Shown here one piece after another: positions 1 through 7,647 of a stretch of DNA of 64,000 nt (within the stretch, counting starts at the first letter, position 1; every line of letters starts with the position of its first letter). Position numbers and translations under genes: made by a program. The notes under the pieces are model-generated. The model worked only from the letters and a program-made list of their open reading frames with translations. It did not search any database and was not told the DNA's origin. The DNA is from Enterovibrio norvegicus_B (GTDB taxonomy: Bacteria > Pseudomonadota > Gammaproteobacteria > Enterobacterales > Vibrionaceae): assembly GCF_002876705.1 (NCBI RefSeq), contig NZ_MDAG01000035.1:62001-126000 (forward strand). Reading direction: 5' to 3'.

Positions 1-57
1 AGGCTGGTGTTCAAACGTGCAAAAGCGGTGAGCGAGATGCTCAAAGAAAAGAATTAA
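1..57 (+). CDS. C-terminal end of an unidentified gene (cut by window start)
   Basis: An open frame enters from the left edge and stops with TAA at 55-57. The visible 18 residues end in SEMLKEKN and are basic and helical in character. This is too short to identify. In many gammaproteobacteria zipA lies directly upstream of ligA, but here a minus-strand ORF separates this tail from ligA and the sequence does not look like a ZipA C-terminus, so I do not call it zipA. The stop overlaps the end of the convergent small gene by four bases. Confidence 0.5.
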   Translation, partial: RLVFKRAKAVSEMLKEKN

Positions 58-530
58 GACGTGGAGTCAGCTTGGCTGATAAACCGATAGAGCAGATTGG
101 AATCCTTCCATCCTGAAATACGGTGCAAAGAGGAAGGGGGACCTCTTAACGTCCAATCGTGCCAATGGCGTGAAGAAACGTGCACATGCTGCAATCGTGA
201 TGGAATGCTTGAAGGTTCGAAATCAAAGACGAGTTCGTAGTTAGGTTCCGAGTTGTGCAATCGCTCAGGCAGAAAAGAGCCGTTTCGAAGAATGGATGAC
301 AAACCGGGAGCAATGGATTTTGCAGGCGCGCGATGTTCCAGATGAGCATCGTTTTGTGATTCTGTGGCATCTTGCTGGTGGTGAGTCGCGGGTGAAAAAA
401 CGAGAATCGAAAGGTCCGACACTGCCGTTTGTCGTTCGAAAGACGTGGATGCGCCAGCAGAAAAACAGACGAGTAGCAAACTGAGCAAAACGCCCAATAG
501 ACTTCGTTGTTTATTCCAAGAACGGCACAT
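54..530 (-). CDS. Small exported protein of unknown function
   Basis: A 158-residue ORF if it starts at the ATG at 530; a GTG at 542 would give 162. The N-terminus is a typical signal peptide: basic KQR, hydrophobic LLGVLLSLLLVCF, then small residues SAGAS, with cleavage likely after SAGA. The mature part is polar, rich in His, Ser and Arg, and has no transmembrane segment or recognised motif. A plausible minus-strand sigma-70 promoter (556-584) sits just upstream. It leaves about 7 nt of leader before the GTG but about 19 nt before the ATG, so the ATG is favoured. It is convergent with the partial gene at the window start. A real gene is likely from the signal peptide and promoter; the function is unknown. 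Confidence 0.5.
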   Translation of the reverse strand: MCRSWNKQRSLLGVLLSLLLVCFSAGASTSFERQTAVSDLSILVFSPATHHQQDATESQNDAHLEHRAPAKSIAPGLSSILRNGSFLPERLHNSEPNYELVFDFEPSSIPSRLQHVHVSSRHWHDWTLRGPPSSLHRISGWKDSNLLYRFISQADSTS

Positions 531-555
531 ACAAGGACTCACTCATAAATTCGGT

Positions 556-584
556 TTCATATTACTGGCGAGTGCTGCTTTCAA
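556..584 (-). promoter_or_regulatory. Putative sigma-70 promoter of the small exported protein gene
   Basis: Read on the minus strand, TTGAAA (579-584) and TATGAA (556-561) are separated by 17 bp. Transcription would start near 549, just before the possible start codons at 542 and 530. The match is good, but this is inference from sequence only. Confidence 0.4.
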
Positions 585-665
585 CAAGCAATGAATGTGG
601 CTTTGTGAGGAATCTGAAAATCGGTTAATCCTTCTCCAACATCGGTGAATTTCGACATTGTGTAA

Positions 666-695
666 CTGCAACGCAGATAAGCTTGAGGTTATACT
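666..695 (+). promoter_or_regulatory. Weak putative sigma-70 promoter of ligA
   Basis: A good -10 hexamer TATACT lies at 690-695. The best -35 partner is CTGCAA at 666-671 with an 18-bp spacer, which is a poor match. It lies about 65 bp before the favoured ligA start. No other clear promoter was seen in 590-760. Confidence 0.3.
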
Positions 696-759
696 ACGGC
701 CTAATTCTATTTATCCTTTACTCGTCGTTTGAGTGAAGAAGACTGACTGGGCTGAATTG

Positions 760-2769
760 ATGACCTCGGATATCCAACAACAATTGCAAGCGCTGAAAGC
801 GCAGCTTAATTATCATGGCCACCTTTACTACGTAGAAGACAAGCCAGAGCTTCCTGATGCGGAGTATGACCGTTTGATGCAGCAATTGCTGGCGATGGAG
901 TCAGAGCACCCTGAGTTGGTTTCTGCAGATTCTCCGAGTCAACGTGTTGGCGGTCAGCCATTAAGTGCGTTTGTTCAAGTGAGTCACGAAATTCCAATGT
1001 TATCGCTCGACAATGCGTTCGATGATGACGAACTGAAAGCGTTTGAAAAGCGCATGAAAGACCGACTGAACGACACGGCTGATTTTACATATAGCTGTGA
1101 GCCTAAATTGGACGGTCTCGCGGTGAGTTTGATGTACGAAAACGGCGTGCTAGTACAGGCGGCCACCCGTGGTGACGGTGCGACGGGTGAAAACATTACG
1201 CACAATGCCCGCACGATCCGTAACGTTCCACTGCAACTTCAAGGCTCAGGCTGGCCTGCACGCTTAGAAGTGCGCGGCGAAGTGTTTATGCTCAAAGATG
1301 GCTTCGATAAGCTGAATGAGAAAAACCTAAAAAAAGGTGAAAAGGCCTTCGCAAACCCTCGAAATGCCGCGGCTGGCAGCCTTCGTCAGCTGGATCCAAA
1401 AGTTACCGCAACCCGTCCTTTACGCTTTTATGCTTACTCGGTAGGTGTCATGTCTGAAGCGTTTGGCGATTCACACATTGGCCGTTTAGAGCAACTTCGT
1501 CAGTGGGGCATTCCATTGAGCCCTGAAGTGAAGAAAGTGAACGGGCTAGATAATGTGATTGCTTACTATCAAGACATCATGGAACGTCGAAACGCGCTGC
1601 CTTACGAAATCGACGGCGTCGTGATTAAAGCTGATGTCATTGCAACGCAAGAACAATTGGGTTTTGTTGCTCGCGCGCCGCGTTGGGCCATTGCTTATAA
1701 ATTCCCAGCACAAGAAGAAATCACCACGTTATTGGATGTTGAATTCCAGGTAGGTCGAACCGGGGCCATTACGCCTGTTGCCAAGCTTGATCCAGTCTTC
1801 GTTGGCGGTGTGACAGTATCTAATGCCACGCTGCACAACGCAGACGAAATTGCGCGTTTGGGCGTAAAAATCGGCGATACCGTCATTATTCGTCGTGCCG
1901 GAGATGTTATTCCACAAATCGTAAATGTGGTTGAGAGCAGAAGACCTGATGACGCGAAAGACGTTGTTTTCCCAGCAGCTTGCCCTGTGTGTCATTCGCA
2001 TGTTGAACGCATTGAAGGTGAAGCTGTTGCGCGTTGTTCTGGTGGTTTGATCTGTCGCGCTCAGCGTAAAGAAGCCATCAAGCATTTCTCATCGCGTAAA
2101 GCGCTCGATGTTGACGGCTTGGGCGATAAAATCGTCGAGCAATTGATTGATAAAGAATTGGTTCAAGCCCCTGCGGATTTATTCAAGTTGTCAGCAGGCC
2201 AAGTCACCATGCTAGAGCGCATGGGGCCTAAATCGGCACAAAACCTTGTTGATTCACTGAACAAAGCGAAAGAAACCACGCTGCCGCGCTTTATATACTC
2301 ATTGGGTATTCGAGAAGTAGGTGAAGCAACAGCGGCGAACCTCGCGAACCATTTCTTTACGCTTGAAGCGATTCGAGAAGCGACGGAAGAAACGTTGATA
2401 AACGTTCAAGATGTTGGTGTTATCGTCGCTAAACATGTCACTTCTTTCTTCGGTGAAGAGAGAAATAAAGAGGCGATTGATGCGTTACTGGAAGCGGGTA
2501 TTCATTGGCCTGAAATTGCTGCGCGAGATGAAAGTGTCTCTTTGGCGCTTGATGGAAAAGTGGTTGTGTTAACCGGCACACTGTCTCAAATGTCTCGTTC
2601 TGATGCCAAAGCGGCACTTCAAGCGTTAGGTGCGAAAGTGACAGGCAGTGTCTCTGCGAAAACTGACCTTTTGATAGCGGGCGAAGCCGCGGGTTCCAAA
2701 CTGACCAAAGCGCAAGATCTCGGTATCGATATCTTAGATGAAGATGGAATGATGCAACTGCTCTCCTAA
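760..2769 (+). CDS. ligA: NAD-dependent DNA ligase LigA
   Basis: LigA seals DNA nicks using NAD+, joining Okazaki fragments and completing repair. From the ATG at 760 the protein has 669 residues, the usual size. A GTG at 733 would add nine residues, but the ATG matches the family N-terminus (MTSDIQQQL, followed by PDAEYDRLM). Domains seen in order are the Ia/adenylation domain with catalytic Lys in EPKLDG, the OB fold, a four-Cys zinc finger (CPVC ... CSGGLIC), helix-hairpin-helix repeats (for example LERMGPKSAQNLV), and a C-terminal BRCT domain (LDGKVVVLTGTLSQM onward). It ends in a strong terminator. It appears monocistronic here, with no zipA directly upstream. Confidence 0.97.
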   Translation: MTSDIQQQLQALKAQLNYHGHLYYVEDKPELPDAEYDRLMQQLLAMESEHPELVSADSPSQRVGGQPLSAFVQVSHEIPMLSLDNAFDDDELKAFEKRMKDRLNDTADFTYSCEPKLDGLAVSLMYENGVLVQAATRGDGATGENITHNARTIRNVPLQLQGSGWPARLEVRGEVFMLKDGFDKLNEKNLKKGEKAFANPRNAAAGSLRQLDPKVTATRPLRFYAYSVGVMSEAFGDSHIGRLEQLRQWGIPLSPEVKKVNGLDNVIAYYQDIMERRNALPYEIDGVVIKADVIATQEQLGFVARAPRWAIAYKFPAQEEITTLLDVEFQVGRTGAITPVAKLDPVFVGGVTVSNATLHNADEIARLGVKIGDTVIIRRAGDVIPQIVNVVESRRPDDAKDVVFPAACPVCHSHVERIEGEAVARCSGGLICRAQRKEAIKHFSSRKALDVDGLGDKIVEQLIDKELVQAPADLFKLSAGQVTMLERMGPKSAQNLVDSLNKAKETTLPRFIYSLGIREVGEATAANLANHFFTLEAIREATEETLINVQDVGVIVAKHVTSFFGEERNKEAIDALLEAGIHWPEIAARDESVSLALDGKVVVLTGTLSQMSRSDAKAALQALGAKVTGSVSAKTDLLIAGEAAGSKLTKAQDLGIDILDEDGMMQLLS

Positions 2770-2793
2770 ATCTCGACGCTTTTTTCGCCCACG

Positions 2794-2822
2794 AACGCCA
2801 GTCTATGACTGGCGTTTTTTTT
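2794..2822 (+). terminator. Rho-independent terminator of ligA
   Basis: A perfect 9-bp stem, AACGCCAGT (2794-2802) with ACTGGCGTT (2808-2816), has a 5-nt loop and is followed by a T-run to 2822. It lies 25 bp after the ligA stop. Confidence 0.9.
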
Positions 2823-2920
2823 GTGCTCGGAAAACAATGAGTCCATGAGGCAGATAATTCTTTAAGAGAAATATCATGTTTCATTAATGATTACCCGTTC
2901 CTCTTTGGAGAATATTTTCT

Positions 2921-2937
2921 TGTGATCTAGATCGTCA
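2921..2937 (+). promoter_or_regulatory. Possible CRP-binding site upstream of porin A
   Basis: TGTGATCTAGATCGTCA has a perfect left half-site TGTGA, a 6-bp spacer and a degenerate right half-site. It sits in the 470-bp AT-rich gap before porin A, about 360 bp from the start codon. That is far for direct activation unless the transcription start is distant. The rest of 2823-3223 holds no supportable gene. Confidence 0.3.
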
Positions 2938-3052
2938 AGATTGAAAAATTCCCAGTTGTATCAATGTAATTGCTTATTTAAGTGTTTGAAATTAATCATT
3001 TTATGTTTTTAACTTGATGTTTTTATATAAAATGGAGATCTTGATCACGAAC

Positions 3053-3069
3053 ATGGCTGGAACTTTGCA
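3053..3069 (+). promoter_or_regulatory. Sigma-54-like site upstream of porin A
   Basis: The sequence TGGCTGGAACTTTGCA has GG at 3055-3056 and GC at 3067-3068 with exactly 10 bp between, and matches TGGC and TTGCA of the consensus. It lies about 225 bp before the porin A start. Porin B has no equivalent, so this may be chance. Confidence 0.25.
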
Positions 3070-3223
3070 CCGAGTCATATTTTTTTAATAACAAATAAAG
3101 TTCTCATTGATGTTTTTTCACGTGGAAGTAGGCTGAATACATCGGTTGAGGGAGAGTTCAATCGGTTTCTATAAATCTAAAGTGATGAATAAATTATCAT
3201 TTTTGACGAACGAATAATCAGAT

Positions 3224-3257
3224 CATTGCTTTCGGCGGCCAACCTTTAAAAGCAATG
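3224..3257 (+). promoter_or_regulatory. Conserved leader hairpin of porin A
   Basis: CATTGCTTT (3224-3232) pairs perfectly with AAAGCAATG (3249-3257). The 16-nt loop begins CGGCGGCCAAC. Porin B's leader (7572-7622) has the same loop motif on a stem of different sequence, so pairing is kept while bases change. The hairpin lies 37 nt before the start codon and so would be in the mRNA leader. A role as a regulatory RNA element, such as a small-RNA or protein target or a stability element, is inferred. Confidence 0.6.
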
Positions 3258-3294
3258 GAATGACGTTTAGATATCCCTTTTAGGAGTTTATTCC

Positions 3295-4335
3295 ATGGAA
3301 AAAATGTTCAAACGTTCACTATTGGGTGCAGCAGTAGCAGTTGCAGCGGTTTCAGGTAGCGCAAATGCAGCAATTGAGTTGCACGGTCAGGCGGTTCAAC
3401 TTTACGGACAAGCTGCTGCTTCTTACCAAGTATGGGACCCAACAGCTTCTGGCGCAGAGACGAATGCGGGTGTTGAAGTTGAATCACGTATTGGCTTTAA
3501 GGGTGTTGTAGAGTTTGATGATTTTGCGCCTAACTTTGTTTGGCAAATTGAGTCAGGTAATGCGAACAACCGCGATAGTGGTACTGACCCTTGGAACAAA
3601 TACCACGGTATCCTAGGTGGTCGCGATACATACGTTGGTCTTCAATTTGAAGATGTTGGTACAGTAACATTTGGTCGTCGTACTGTTGCAGTATACGACT
3701 ACCTTGATTGGCCACACACGAACCCAGGTCTTGGTAATGTATTTGACTGGACCAATGCGATTGACGCTGGCTACGAAGACCGTGCAGATAACGTTTTACG
3801 TTGGGATTCTGCGAACTTTGGTGGCTTTAATTACCAAGCAACACTAAGTGGTATGGGTTCTACAACGGATGCTGCTGTTATCTCTCTTGCTGGTTCATAC
3901 ACCGGTGATAACTTTAGTGTTCATGGTGGCCACTACACGCAAGGCGAGTATGACGAAACTACGGATGGCGCAACAACCCAGAAAGGCGATGTGAACTATA
4001 GCTTGATTGGTGGTAGCGTATGGTTTGGTAAGGCAACCTTCACCGCTGGTTATAAGATGATGAGCAATGATCTTGCTAACGATGACCAAGATGCGATTTC
4101 TGTAACTGGTCAATACTGGCTGAGTGACAAGTGGCTAACTAAAGTTGGTTACGCACAAACTTTCGAATCAGACCTAGGTACTGACAACGAATCAACTGCA
4201 ATCACTGGTCGTATTCTTTATGCACTTCCAAGCATGGTTTGGTACGCAGACGTTCGTAACTATGAAATGCTGAACGATAAAGAAAACTCAGGAAGCGGTA
4301 CTCGCTTCATGATTGGTACTGAGTACTACTTCTAA
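3295..4335 (+). CDS. OmpU/OmpL-type outer-membrane porin (copy A)
   Basis: A general diffusion porin expected to form a trimeric 16-strand barrel in the outer membrane. It has 346 residues with a signal peptide (KRSLLGAAVAVAAVSGSANA, cleavage before AIELHG), alternating amphipathic strands, and a C-terminal strand ending in Tyr-Tyr-Phe, the BAM recognition signature. The start ATG has AGGAG eight bases upstream. It is a close paralogue of the porin at 7648-8694, with long identical segments such as VEVESRIGFKGVVEFDDF. Differences cluster in loop regions around residues 48-54 and 218-230. A conserved hairpin sits in the leader and a terminator follows. ToxR-type control is known for OmpU in Vibrio but is not shown here. 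Confidence 0.93.
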   Translation: MEKMFKRSLLGAAVAVAAVSGSANAAIELHGQAVQLYGQAAASYQVWDPTASGAETNAGVEVESRIGFKGVVEFDDFAPNFVWQIESGNANNRDSGTDPWNKYHGILGGRDTYVGLQFEDVGTVTFGRRTVAVYDYLDWPHTNPGLGNVFDWTNAIDAGYEDRADNVLRWDSANFGGFNYQATLSGMGSTTDAAVISLAGSYTGDNFSVHGGHYTQGEYDETTDGATTQKGDVNYSLIGGSVWFGKATFTAGYKMMSNDLANDDQDAISVTGQYWLSDKWLTKVGYAQTFESDLGTDNESTAITGRILYALPSMVWYADVRNYEMLNDKENSGSGTRFMIGTEYYF

Positions 4336-4374
4336 GCAGAGCTTCATCGAAGTTTAAATGAGTATTCAAATAGA

Positions 4375-4399
4375 GCGAGCCGCAAAGGCTCGCTTTTTT
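4375..4399 (+). terminator. Terminator of porin A
   Basis: GCGAGCC (4375-4381) and GGCTCGC (4387-4393) form a stem with a 5-nt loop followed by six T. The same stem occurs after porin B at 8735, consistent with a shared duplication. Confidence 0.88.
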
Positions 4400-4523
4400 C
4401 TATCAATATTTTTATTTCAATACGCTCAGGTAGATAGAGAGTTAGAAGTCGTGATGGTACAAACGCGTCAATCTTGCTGAAGACTAAGTCGTTCGGTTTT
4501 GAGTTAGCTAGAGGTTTTTCACA

Positions 4524-5174
4524 ATGAATATTATTAAATGTGTTTTGGTATTGGCCGCATTATCTGTTTCTTCAGCGTCTTTCGCTGATGTGAACGTGAA
4601 ATTGCATCGCGATTTAGAGTTTATGGTTATCAATGGCGAAGAGCTTGGTTTTAATCTAGGTACGCAGAAAACGACAACGGTACCTAACGGCCAGAATCAA
4701 GTGGTTATTCGAGTGAGTAAGCTTTTACCTAAGGGAAGTGCACACGAAAAATTTAACTCTCGTCCAATAGTTGTGACATTTGATGCGAGCAATACTGAAT
4801 TAGAAATCATTCCAACACGTAGAATTGAATCATCGCGCGATGTGAGTGGTTTTGACCTAAAACCATCAATCGATATTGAAAGTTCAGATGCAATTGATTT
4901 TCATCAAGGTGTGTTGCAGCGAGGCCCTGGTGTTCTGCCCGATATACAAAGGGATCTGGCGCTTTTTAATAAAACAGAAGGTATTCTGGTGAGCACTGTT
5001 GCAAGTCCCGATCTCGTTGTGAATGAACTTCCTATTGCTGCTTCAGTGCAACCGAAGAACAGAGTTCAGGAAAAGGACGGTAACCGTTTTATTTTGCTCC
5101 AGGCAGATTTTCTTAGGATGACACCGGAGCAACAGAAAAGCTTTCTATCGTGGGCTGTTCAAAATGTGCAATAG
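4524..5174 (+). CDS. YccT/DUF2057-family periplasmic protein (copy A)
   Basis: A 216-residue exported protein with a signal peptide (MNIIKCVLVLAALSVSSASFA, cleavage before DVNVKL). The mature protein matches the DUF2057/UPF0319 family by its opening HRDLEFMVINGEE pattern, the RPIVVTFDAS segment and a C-terminal QADFLRMTPEQQKSFLSWA motif. E. coli YccT (CsgI) has been linked to control of curli assembly, but the role in vibrios is unclear. It lies directly behind porin A with its own leader. The same gene order is repeated at 7648-9543, so the product may serve the porin or the outer membrane. Residues 153-190 are variable between the two copies. Family assignment is firm; function is not. Confidence 0.8.
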   Translation: MNIIKCVLVLAALSVSSASFADVNVKLHRDLEFMVINGEELGFNLGTQKTTTVPNGQNQVVIRVSKLLPKGSAHEKFNSRPIVVTFDASNTELEIIPTRRIESSRDVSGFDLKPSIDIESSDAIDFHQGVLQRGPGVLPDIQRDLALFNKTEGILVSTVASPDLVVNELPIAASVQPKNRVQEKDGNRFILLQADFLRMTPEQQKSFLSWAVQNVQ

Positions 5175-5205
5175 CATGTGACTGGAATGAATGACTTGCG
5201 AGGAC

Positions 5206-5237
5206 AAAGAGGCTTTACTTTCAAGTAAAGCCTCTTT
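5206..5237 (+). terminator. Terminator hairpin between DUF2057 copy A and the convergent small gene
   Basis: A perfect 14-bp stem, AAAGAGGCTTTACT (5206-5219) with its complement (5224-5237), has a TTCA loop. The T-run is short, but the stem is symmetrical and sits between convergent genes, so it probably works in both directions. Confidence 0.75.
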
Positions 5238-5268
5238 CCATTTGGCTACTAATTTACCACTGATTGCC

Positions 5269-5466
5269 TTAGTTTCGGACGAAGGTACCGTTTTCATATG
5301 TACACATCATAGACGGTACATAGTTTGTTGAGCCGTCACTGTAAGTGCATGTTACAAGAGGACCCATCTGAGTTGCGGAACCACCGCTTCCATTGTTTGC
5401 ATGTGCTGAAAAATTGATCGAAAGCGATAAAGCTAGAATCGAAAACAAAGCCATGAATTTTTTCAT
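5269..5466 (-). CDS. Small exported protein, 65 residues, unknown function
   Basis: The start is fixed at the ATG at 5466 by an AGGAGA seven bases upstream on the minus strand; the frame stays open upstream to 5514 but there is no reason to start there. A signal peptide (KKFMALFSILALSLSINFSAHA) leaves a mature peptide of about 42 residues beginning NNGSGG. The mature part holds two related units, CTYSDGS and CTYENGT, each with one Cys, which suggests a disulfide-linked pair of short strands. It is convergent with DUF2057 copy A and divergent from gltX. I do not recognise the family. The strong RBS and signal peptide make it a credible gene. Confidence 0.65.
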   Translation of the reverse strand: MKKFMALFSILALSLSINFSAHANNGSGGSATQMGPLVTCTYSDGSTNYVPSMMCTYENGTFVRN

Positions 5467-5639
5467 TGTTACTCTCCTATTGTTTGGCTCTTTGCGAGCC
5501 ATATCACTTATCATGTTAGACGTATGTTGTGTTTTGTGATGAAAAATAAGATTTAATTTTATTCATGATGATTTTAAGGCTTCCTTTTGGAATATCGTAT
5601 GACGTTCCGTATGAGAAGACTCATGAAACATTCTTATCA

Positions 5640-5668
5640 TTGTTCATGCGCGTCACACCGCTTACAAT
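5640..5668 (+). promoter_or_regulatory. Sigma-70 promoter of gltX
   Basis: TTGTTC (5640-5645) and TACAAT (5663-5668) are separated by exactly 17 bp. The predicted start near 5675 gives a leader of about 54 nt before the gltX ATG. Confidence 0.6.
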
Positions 5669-5728
5669 AGCGCCCTTACGGAGCTCTCTCCGCATCACTC
5701 AAATTTTGCCAAACGTAATAGGATTAAC

Positions 5729-7150
5729 ATGAACGTTAAAACACGTTTTGCTCCAAGCCCAACAGGCTTCTTGCATGTAGGCGGTGCGCGCACTGCACTT
5801 TATTCATGGCTTTACGCTAAACATACTGGCGGAGAGTTTGTCCTTCGTATCGAAGACACTGATATTGAGCGCTCTACTCAAGAAGCAATCGATGCGATCA
5901 TTGAAGGAATGCAGTGGTTAGGTTTGGATTGGGATGAAGGTCCTTACTACCAAACCAAGCGTTTTGATCGCTATAACGAAGTGGTAGATCAGCTACTCGC
6001 TGAAGATAAAGCCTACAAATGCTATGCACCAAAAGATCTTCTCGATGAAATCCGTGAGGAGCAGATGGCATCGGGTACTAAGCCTCGATACGATGCCAAT
6101 CACCCGCGAGTCATTGCGGCAAACGCTGAAGCAACAGAAAGTTCTCCTTTTTGTATTCGCTTCCGCAACCCTAAAGAAGGGACGGTTGCATTCGAAGATA
6201 AAATTCGAGGCCGAATCGAAATTGCAAACAGCGAGTTGGATGATTTGATCATTCGTCGCACTGACGGCAGTCCGACCTACAACTTCTGTGTTGTTATTGA
6301 TGACTGGGACATGGGCATTACTCAGGTTGTTCGTGGTGAAGACCATATCAACAATACACCTCGTCAAATCAATATTTACAAAGCCATTGGCGCAGCGGTA
6401 CCTGAATTTGCACATTGCTCAATGATTTTGGGTGATGACGGTGCGAAATTGTCGAAGCGTCATGGTGCTGTGAGCGTGATGCAATACCGTGATGAAGGCT
6501 ACTTGCCACAGGCGCTACTTAACTATTTGGTGCGTTTGGGTTGGTCTCATGGTGACCAAGAAATCTTCTCTCTAGAAGAAATGATCAGCTTGTTCAGCCT
6601 TGAATCTGTGAGTAAATCTGCGTCAGCATTTAACACAGATAAGCTTCTTTGGTTGAACAACCACTACATCAAAACGTCTGAGCCTGAATATGTGGCTAAA
6701 TACCTTCAATGGCATCTTGATGCTAAAGGTATTTCAACGGAAAACGGTCCAGCAATTGCTGATGTTATTGCTCTTGTGGGTGAGCGCTGCAATACATTGA
6801 TCGAGTTGGCTGAGCAATGTCGCTACTTCTACCAAGATTTCGAAGAGTTTGAAGCAGGCGCTGCGAAGAAACACCTTCGACCTGTTGCTAAAGAAGCGCT
6901 TGAACTCGCACTCGTAAAAGTAAAAGCGCAAGACGTATGGACGGTTGAAAACCTGCACGCGGTGATCGCTGATACGTGCAGTGAGCTCGATCTTGGTATG
7001 GGTAAAGTGGGGATGCCACTTCGCGTTGCGGTTACGGGTCAAGGCCAATCACCATCGGTTGATGCTGTGATGGCATTGGTTGGACAAGCGCGCGTCGTTT
7101 CTCGCATTGAACAAGCATTGGCGTTTATTGCTCAACGTGAAGTGCAATAA
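5729..7150 (+). CDS. gltX: Glutamyl-tRNA synthetase
   Basis: GltX charges tRNA-Glu with glutamate in the cytoplasm, using ATP. The 473 residues match the class I enzyme. PSPTGFLHVGG near residue 10 holds the HIGH-type signature, KLSKRHG near residue 240 is the KMSKS-type loop, and the C-terminal helical part is the anticodon-binding domain. An AGGA-containing RBS precedes the ATG. It has its own promoter and a strong terminator, so it is transcribed alone. It separates the two porin-DUF2057 cassettes, so the cassette duplication was either not a simple adjacent tandem or was later interrupted by rearrangement. Confidence 0.97.
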   Translation: MNVKTRFAPSPTGFLHVGGARTALYSWLYAKHTGGEFVLRIEDTDIERSTQEAIDAIIEGMQWLGLDWDEGPYYQTKRFDRYNEVVDQLLAEDKAYKCYAPKDLLDEIREEQMASGTKPRYDANHPRVIAANAEATESSPFCIRFRNPKEGTVAFEDKIRGRIEIANSELDDLIIRRTDGSPTYNFCVVIDDWDMGITQVVRGEDHINNTPRQINIYKAIGAAVPEFAHCSMILGDDGAKLSKRHGAVSVMQYRDEGYLPQALLNYLVRLGWSHGDQEIFSLEEMISLFSLESVSKSASAFNTDKLLWLNNHYIKTSEPEYVAKYLQWHLDAKGISTENGPAIADVIALVGERCNTLIELAEQCRYFYQDFEEFEAGAAKKHLRPVAKEALELALVKVKAQDVWTVENLHAVIADTCSELDLGMGKVGMPLRVAVTGQGQSPSVDAVMALVGQARVVSRIEQALAFIAQREVQ

Positions 7151-7184
7151 GTTCAAATAGTACGAATCTAAGCCTCGCTACGCG

Positions 7185-7216
7185 AAAGCCCCTCGTTTTT
7201 ACGAGGGGCTTTTTCT
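7185..7216 (+). terminator. Terminator of gltX
   Basis: A 12-bp perfect stem, AAAGCCCCTCGT (7185-7196) with ACGAGGGGCTTT (7201-7212), has a TTTT loop and is followed by T residues. After it, 7217-7571 is AT-rich with no gene; it is the upstream region of porin B. Confidence 0.92.
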
Positions 7217-7571
7217 TTGTTCAACGCCTATCGATAAGCAAATGAATAGGCTTTCTTGCAATTTCTCACCTTCGAATGAAATGAATTCTGCGTCTGAGCT
7301 CACTTTACGCGGTTTAGATTTTAGTGATCTTGGATTAGATATTTCTTTTCGAGAAGAAAGTGTGTGAGTCAGATCTTTGTTCTAAGTGTTTATCTAAAAA
7401 CTGTTGATATTTATACAAAATAACAATCCAATAAGCTATTGAATAATAAGGGTTTATATCCTTTTAGATGTTAACTTTGAACTAATTCAAACTTCATTCA
7501 GCTGCGTGTTTTTTTTTAATCGATACGAATTAAGCTGCACATCGTTGATATATCGAATCAATAAATAAACA

Positions 7572-7622
7572 CCGGTGTCGTTGCTCACGGCGGCCAACTA
7601 AGAGCGACGAACTCTTCACCGG
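7572..7622 (+). promoter_or_regulatory. Conserved leader hairpin of porin B
   Basis: The inner stem is TCGTTGCTC (7578-7586) with GAGCGACGA (7602-7610), including one G-U pair. It is extended by an outer stem CCGGTG (7572-7577) with CACCGG (7617-7622), with a 6-nt bulge on the 3' side. The loop carries CGGCGGCCAAC, identical to the loop in porin A's leader, while the stem bases differ. It ends 25 nt before the start codon, just ahead of the AAGGAG ribosome-binding site. Confidence 0.6.
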
Positions 7623-7647
7623 GCATTTACTTTTTAAGGAGTTTTCC

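Noticed and set aside
296..484. 62-residue plus-strand ORF opposite the small exported protein
   Set aside because: No RBS, no motif and very basic composition; the minus-strand ORF has a signal peptide and a promoter.
1729..2085. 118-residue minus-strand ORF inside ligA
   Set aside because: It lies fully inside a well-supported essential gene and has no family features.
2438..2884. 148-residue minus-strand ORF over the end of ligA
   Set aside because: It is the reverse-strand shadow of ligA and its terminator, with no RBS, a biased composition and no motif.
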